Assembly (NCBI GenBank): GCA_031273145.1
Contig: JAISSL010000188.1
Span: 1-9,692, forward strand
Direction of reading: 5' to 3'
Length of the DNA stretch: 9,692 nt
From: Zoogloeaceae bacterium
GTDB taxonomy: Bacteria > Pseudomonadota > Gammaproteobacteria > Burkholderiales > Rhodocyclaceae
The translations under genes and the position numbers were made by a program. Within the stretch, counting starts at the first letter, position 1. Each line of letters starts with the position of its first letter. The notes beneath the pieces are model-generated. The model was not told the DNA's origin, made no database searches, and was given only the letters and a program-made list of their open reading frames with translations. Positions 6,372-9,692 of this stretch are shown one piece after another.

Positions 6372-9269
6372 ATGGAGCAGGAGCACAGCACCGAGCAGCT
6401 TTCCCTGGCCGAAATGCCCGCCATTCCCGAAATTCTGCCGCTTGCCGAGCAGGAAATTGCCGGCGAGGTGTTGATCGAAAAATACGCCAAGGGCAAGGAA
6501 ACCCATGTCCGCGACGTGCGCTGGCGGGTTGCCCGCGCCCTGGCCGAACAGGAAGCAACGGATAAGGAACGCGCCCACTGGGAAGCGCGTTTTCTCTGGG
6601 CGCAGGAAAACGGCTTCATCCCCGCCGGACGCATCAACTCGGCGGCAGGCACCAATCTACAGGCAACGCTCATCAACTGCTTCGTGCAGCCGGTGGGAGA
6701 TTCCATCGTCGAAATGACCGACGGACGCCCCGGCATCTACAGCGCGTTGGCACAGGCGGCGGAAACCATGCGGCGGGGCGGCGGCGTCGGCTACGATTTT
6801 TCCAGCATCCGCCCTGCGGGCGCGCGGGTAAAAGGCACGCAATCGCGCGCTTCCGGCCCGGTCTCCTATATGCGCGTCTTTGACCGATCCTGCGAGACCG
6901 TCGAATCGGCAGGGGCGCGTAGAGGCGCGCAAATGGGCGTGCTGCGCTGCGACCATCCCGACATCGAAGATTTCATCCACGCCAAGGATCATGGCGACCT
7001 TCGCAATTTCAACATCTCCATCGGCGTCTCCGATGAATTCATGCAGGCGGTCGAAGCCGACGGCATCGTGGAATTGACCCATCGCGCCGAACCCAACGAC
7101 GACATGCGCGACAACGGCGCTTATCTGCGCGAAGATGGCCTTTGGGTTTATCGCAAGACGCGGGCGCGGGATTTGTGGGATCAGGTGATGAAATCCACCT
7201 ACGACCACGCCGAGCCGGGCATTCTGTTTCTCGACCGCATGAACCGGGATAACAACCTCAATTACTGCGAAGTCATCGAAGCGACCAACCCATGCGCCGA
7301 ACAACCCCTGCCGCCCTATGGCTGCTGTTGTTTAGGCTCAATCAACTTGACCATCTTCGTACAACATCCGTTTTCTGAACAGGCGGAATTTGATTTTGAA
7401 TCCTTTGCCGAAGTGGTGCGCGTCTCCACCCGGATGTTGGATAACGTGCTGGACGCAACCCATTGGCCGCTGCCCCAGCAGCAGCAGGAAGCCGCCAACA
7501 AGCGCCGGATTGGTCTGGGGTTTACTGGCCTTGGCGATACGCTCGTCATGCTGCGGCTGCGCTACGACCAGCCGGAAGCGCGCGCCATGGCCGCCCGCGT
7601 CAGCGAATTCATGCGCGATACCGCCTATCTTGCTTCGGTTGAGCTGGCGCGGGAACGCGGGGCTTTTCCGCTCTTCAATGCCGAACTCTATCTTTCCGGC
7701 GGCAGCTTCGCCGCCCGCCTGCCTTCTGAAATCAAGGCGAAAATCCGCGAACATGGCCTGCGAAATTCCCATCTCCTTTCCATCGCGCCGACCGGCACCA
7801 TCTCGCTCGCCTTTGCCGACAATGCTTCCAACGGCATCGAACCGCCCTTCTCCTGGACATATACCCGCAAAAAGCGGATGAGCGACGGCACCATCAAGGA
7901 ATATTCGGTTGAAGATTACGCCTGGCGGCTCTATCGTCATTTGGGCGGCGACGTTGCCAAATTGCCCAACTATTTCATCACCGCTCTGGAAATTTCCGCC
8001 GCCGCGCACAAGGATATGGTGGCGGCCGTCGCGCCCTACATTGACACCTCTATTTCCAAGACGGTCAATGTCCCGGCCGATTACCCTTACGCCGATTTTC
8101 AGGATTTGTACATGGACGCCTGGAAATCCGGCCTGAAAGGGCTGGCAACCTATCGCCCCAACAGCATCCTCTCCCCGATTCTTTCGGTAGAGCCAGCCAA
8201 ACCGGAGGCGGATAGCGTCAAGGCGCCGCAGGATTTTGTGCCGGATGCCAACCGCCGCCTTTCCATCAAACATCTGCCCGCGCCGGTACTGGCATCCTTG
8301 CGCTGGCCGGGACGCCCCAACCTGCCGGAAGGAAATCTCTGCTGGACGTACATGCTGGATTCTCCGATTGGCAAGTTCACCCTGTTTGTCGGACACATCG
8401 AATCGGAAAACCACGCCTGGCCGTTTGAAGTCTGGGCGCATGGTCCCGCCGAACCGCGCGGTCTGGGCGCGGTTGCCAAGACGCTTTCAATGGACATGCG
8501 TACCAACGACCGGGGCTGGCTGAACATGAAGCTGGAAGCCCTGGCCAGAACGCCCGGCGATTCCTTTGAAATGCCCATGCCGCCGCATGGCGAGAAAAAA
8601 CGGGTGCCTTCCGTCGTTTCCGCGCTGGCGCAAATCATCCTCTGGCGCTGCGAACAACTGGGCGCATTTCGGCACGAAAGCGCAACTCCGGTGCTGGATG
8701 CGCTCTTTTCCGCCAAGGAACCAAAGACCGGCACGGATGGCACGCTTTCCTGGACGGTGGATGTTTCCAACCCTTCGACCGGCGAAGATTTTGTTCTGGG
8801 CTTGAAAGAAATCACCCTCCCCGATGGCGTGACCCGTCCTTATTCCATGTGGCTTTCCGGCCATTATCCCCGCGCTCTGGATGGCCTGTGCAAGTTGCTC
8901 TCTCTGGATATGCGGGTTATGGACCCGGCCTGGATCGGCATGAAGCTGCGTAAATTGCTGGATTACCCGGAGCCGCTGGGCGATTTCATGGCGTTTGTGC
9001 CGGGGATGCGTAAGCAGGAGACTTTTCCTTCCACGGTTGCTTACATTGCCCGTCTCATCATTCATCGCTACGCCATGCTGGATATTCTGGACGAAGCCGG
9101 TTTTCCACGGCAGGAGATGGGCATACTCGAAGCGCCGGAAGATTCCACGAGCAACAAGGTTCTGCCGACCCAGGGCAAACTCTGCTCCGAATGCGGCAAC
9201 TACACGATGATCCGCAAGGACGGCTGCGATTTCTGCACCGCCTGCGGCGCAGTGGGGAGCTGCGGATAG
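6372..9269 (+). CDS. nrdJ: Adenosylcobalamin-dependent (class II) ribonucleotide reductase NrdJ
   Basis: This 965-residue enzyme reduces ribonucleotides to deoxyribonucleotides for DNA synthesis using coenzyme B12 to form a thiyl radical, so it needs neither an NrdB subunit nor oxygen. Visible motifs: Cys103 (INCF) as first redox cysteine; a [13 protein letters not shown] loop at 136-148; NPCAE at 306-310 with Asn306, radical Cys308 and Glu310; Cys319 in [11 protein letters not shown] as likely partner of Cys103; and [10 protein letters not shown] at 472-481 in the barrel. No NrdB gene is adjacent, as expected for class II. After the catalytic part (to about 600) come two similar TSCPD-like modules (about 640-765 and 790-905). 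The tail is Cys-rich, with CSEC (938-941), CDFCTAC (952-958) and Cys964; it is either zinc-binding or the shuttle that re-reduces the active site. AGGAG at 6358-6362 lies 9 nt before the ATG. Control by NrdR is predicted. Thymidylate and B12 genes are not in view. Confidence 0.97.
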   Translation: MEQEHSTEQLSLAEMPAIPEILPLAEQEIAGEVLIEKYAKGKETHVRDVRWRVARALAEQEATDKERAHWEARFLWAQENGFIPAGRINSAAGTNLQATLINCFVQPVGDSIVEMTDGRPGIYSALAQAAETMRRGGGVGYDFSSIRPAGARVKGTQSRASGPVSYMRVFDRSCETVESAGARRGAQMGVLRCDHPDIEDFIHAKDHGDLRNFNISIGVSDEFMQAVEADGIVELTHRAEPNDDMRDNGAYLREDGLWVYRKTRARDLWDQVMKSTYDHAEPGILFLDRMNRDNNLNYCEVIEATNPCAEQPLPPYGCCCLGSINLTIFVQHPFSEQAEFDFESFAEVVRVSTRMLDNVLDATHWPLPQQQQEAANKRRIGLGFTGLGDTLVMLRLRYDQPEARAMAARVSEFMRDTAYLASVELARERGAFPLFNAELYLSGGSFAARLPSEIKAKIREHGLRNSHLLSIAPTGTISLAFADNASNGIEPPFSWTYTRKKRMSDGTIKEYSVEDYAWRLYRHLGGDVAKLPNYFITALEISAAAHKDMVAAVAPYIDTSISKTVNVPADYPYADFQDLYMDAWKSGLKGLATYRPNSILSPILSVEPAKPEADSVKAPQDFVPDANRRLSIKHLPAPVLASLRWPGRPNLPEGNLCWTYMLDSPIGKFTLFVGHIESENHAWPFEVWAHGPAEPRGLGAVAKTLSMDMRTNDRGWLNMKLEALARTPGDSFEMPMPPHGEKKRVPSVVSALAQIILWRCEQLGAFRHESATPVLDALFSAKEPKTGTDGTLSWTVDVSNPSTGEDFVLGLKEITLPDGVTRPYSMWLSGHYPRALDGLCKLLSLDMRVMDPAWIGMKLRKLLDYPEPLGDFMAFVPGMRKQETFPSTVAYIARLIIHRYAMLDILDEAGFPRQEMGILEAPEDSTSNKVLPTQGKLCSECGNYTMIRKDGCDFCTACGAVGSCG

Positions 9270-9279
9270 ATTCTGCGGA

Positions 9280-9299
9280 CGGCAGGTTGCCGCCCCTAC
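9280..9299 (+). repeat. Outer repeat arm with small hairpin, just after the nrdJ stop
   Basis: CAGGTTGCCGCCCCTAC (9283-9299) is the exact reverse complement of 9676-9692. CGGCA (9280-9284) and TGCCG (9288-9292) form a 5-bp stem with loop GGT, starting 10 nt after the nrdJ stop. There is no T tract, so intrinsic termination here is doubtful. Confidence 0.75.
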
Positions 9300-9350
9300 A
9301 AAAATCCAGAAATCCCACGCATTAAAAAGAAGCGCCGCGCGTTGAAAGTT

Positions 9351-9376
9351 TTGTAGGGGACGCAACCTGCGTCCCG
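9351..9376 (+). repeat. Middle 26-bp inverted repeat, left arm, self-complementary
   Basis: This is a perfect 26-bp inverted copy of 9596-9621. Within it GGGACGCA (9357-9364) and TGCGTCCC (9368-9375) form an 8-bp stem with loop ACC, so each arm can also fold by itself as a compact hairpin. Confidence 0.85.
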
Positions 9377-9381
9377 CCATA

Positions 9382-9413
9382 GGTCTGGATTCCGCGACTT
9401 CGCGCGGAATGAC
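9382..9413 (-). repeat. dRS3-like palindromic unit 1 (inverted orientation)
   Basis: Read on the minus strand this is GTCATTCC...GGAATCCAGACC. ATTCCGCG (9389-9396) pairs with CGCGGAAT (9403-9410). Its GGTCTGGATTCC end is inverted relative to the end of unit 4 at 9579-9590. Confidence 0.7.
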
Positions 9414-9428
9414 AAGCAGCACCCTCTC

Positions 9429-9467
9429 GTCATTCTGCGCGTAGCGAAGCGAAGTCGCAGAATCCAG
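9429..9467 (+). repeat. dRS3-like palindromic unit 2
   Basis: This unit starts GTCATTCTGCG and ends CGCAGAATCCAG. ATTCTGCG (9432-9439) pairs with CGCAGAAT (9456-9463), leaving a longer loop (16 nt) than in the other units. Confidence 0.7.
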
Positions 9468-9488
9468 TGCTTTTGCGTCTCCCACTCC

Positions 9489-9515
9489 GTCATTCCCGCG
9501 TAGGCGGAAATCCAG
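9489..9515 (+). repeat. dRS3-like palindromic unit 3 (imperfect)
   Basis: GTCATTCCCGCG...AATCCAG has an imperfect stem (GCGGAAAT where GCGGGAAT is expected). A degenerate remnant of a further unit (CCGCGCAGGCGAAAAC) follows at about 9520-9536. Confidence 0.65.
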
Positions 9516-9560
9516 TCAGCCCGCGCAGGCGAAAACTCAATGTGTTTGCGCCTTCCTCCC

Positions 9561-9590
9561 GTCATTCCCGCGAAGGCGGGAATCCAGACC
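9561..9590 (+). repeat. dRS3-like palindromic unit 4 (perfect stem)
   Basis: ATTCCCGC (9564-9571) pairs with GCGGGAAT (9576-9583) around a GAAG loop, flanked by GTC and CCAGACC. The ATTCCC-N8-GGGAAT form is that of the Neisseria dRS3 repeat; this resemblance is from memory and not a database match. Confidence 0.75.
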
Positions 9591-9595
9591 TGTAA

Positions 9596-9621
9596 CGGGA
9601 CGCAGGTTGCGTCCCCTACAA
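9596..9621 (-). repeat. Middle 26-bp inverted repeat, right arm, self-complementary
   Basis: This is a perfect 26-bp inverted copy of 9351-9376. GGGACGCA (9597-9604) and TGCGTCCC (9608-9615) form an 8-bp stem with loop GGT. Confidence 0.85.
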
Positions 9622-9675
9622 GATATTTCAGGCGGCAAAGGTGTCCTGCAAATGACAATGGTGGTTGAATTGCCC

Positions 9676-9692
9676 GTAGGGGCGGCAACCTG
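9676..9692 (-). repeat. Outer repeat arm at the window edge
   Basis: GTAGGGGCGGCAACCTG is the exact inverted copy of 9283-9299. It shares the TAGGGG start and ACC loop with the middle arms, so all four arms look like one repeat family with two stem variants. It may extend past the window. Confidence 0.75.

Larger units (their letters stand above)
9270..9692. repeat. Gene-free island of nested inverted repeats downstream of nrdJ
   Basis: No credible coding sequence occupies this 423-bp stretch. It is built of short repeats in mirrored order: an outer 17-bp pair (9283-9299 and 9676-9692), a middle 26-bp perfect pair (9351-9376 and 9596-9621), an inner 12-bp pair (9382-9393 and 9579-9590), and dRS3-like hairpin units in the centre. 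The outer arm reaches the window edge and may continue. Such repeats are common between genes in betaproteobacteria. Sequence 9300-9350 and 9622-9675 shows nothing recognisable. Confidence 0.8.

Noticed and set aside
7338..8441. A 367-codon minus-strand open frame inside nrdJ.
   Set aside because: It is antisense to the catalytic domain of NrdJ, has no recognisable motif, and is explained by high GC codon use.
8487..9485. A 332-codon minus-strand open frame overlapping the end of nrdJ and the repeat island.
   Set aside because: Most of it is antisense to conserved nrdJ sequence and its start lies in repeats; there is no recognisable domain.
9296..9688. A 130-codon minus-strand open frame in the repeat island.
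   Set aside because: Its translation (for example VWIPAFAGMT, WISAYAGMTE) is the typical product of reading through dRS3-like repeats, not a gene.

Overview
The window looks like chromosomal DNA of a betaproteobacterium. The evidence is a near-complete GlnD with typical proteobacterial motifs, a long proteobacterial-type class II ribonucleotide reductase, and short palindromic GTCATTC...GAATCCAG repeats resembling Neisseria dRS3 elements. Genus cannot be fixed from the sequence; Rhodocyclales or a relative would fit but this is a guess.

Layout: from the left edge to 2504, on the minus strand, lies glnD, cut by the window edge within its second ACT domain. Upstream of it (2520-6106, also minus strand) are three tandem paralogous genes. 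Each encodes a lipoprotein with a signal peptide ending in a Leu-Thr-Ala-Cys lipobox (Cys35 in all three) followed by six NHL-type repeats, predicted to fold as a six-bladed beta-propeller. The genes repeat with a period of about 1.2 kb, are separated by 22-25 bp, and the last ends only 15 bp before glnD. All four may therefore be one operon read from a good sigma-70-like promoter at 6170-6197. The function of the propeller lipoproteins is not known.

The 265-bp gap 6107-6371 is a divergent promoter region. Its right half drives nrdJ (6372-9269, plus strand), the adenosylcobalamin-dependent (oxygen-independent) ribonucleotide reductase. A strong match to the NrdR operator lies in this promoter, with a weaker second match exactly 31 bp upstream, as expected for the paired sites bound by the NrdR repressor.

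From 9270 to the right edge there is no credible gene. This stretch is an island of short repeats arranged as nested inverted pairs (17 bp outer, 26 bp middle, 12 bp inner) around several hairpin-forming dRS3-like units.

The main points of interest are the triplicated NHL lipoprotein cassette fused transcriptionally to glnD, its mosaic pattern of conservation (near-identical secretion signals, divergent blades), the NrdR operator pair, the duplicated TSCPD-like module in NrdJ, and the nested repeat island. Nothing here proves a new system; the NHL cassette is the best candidate for one.
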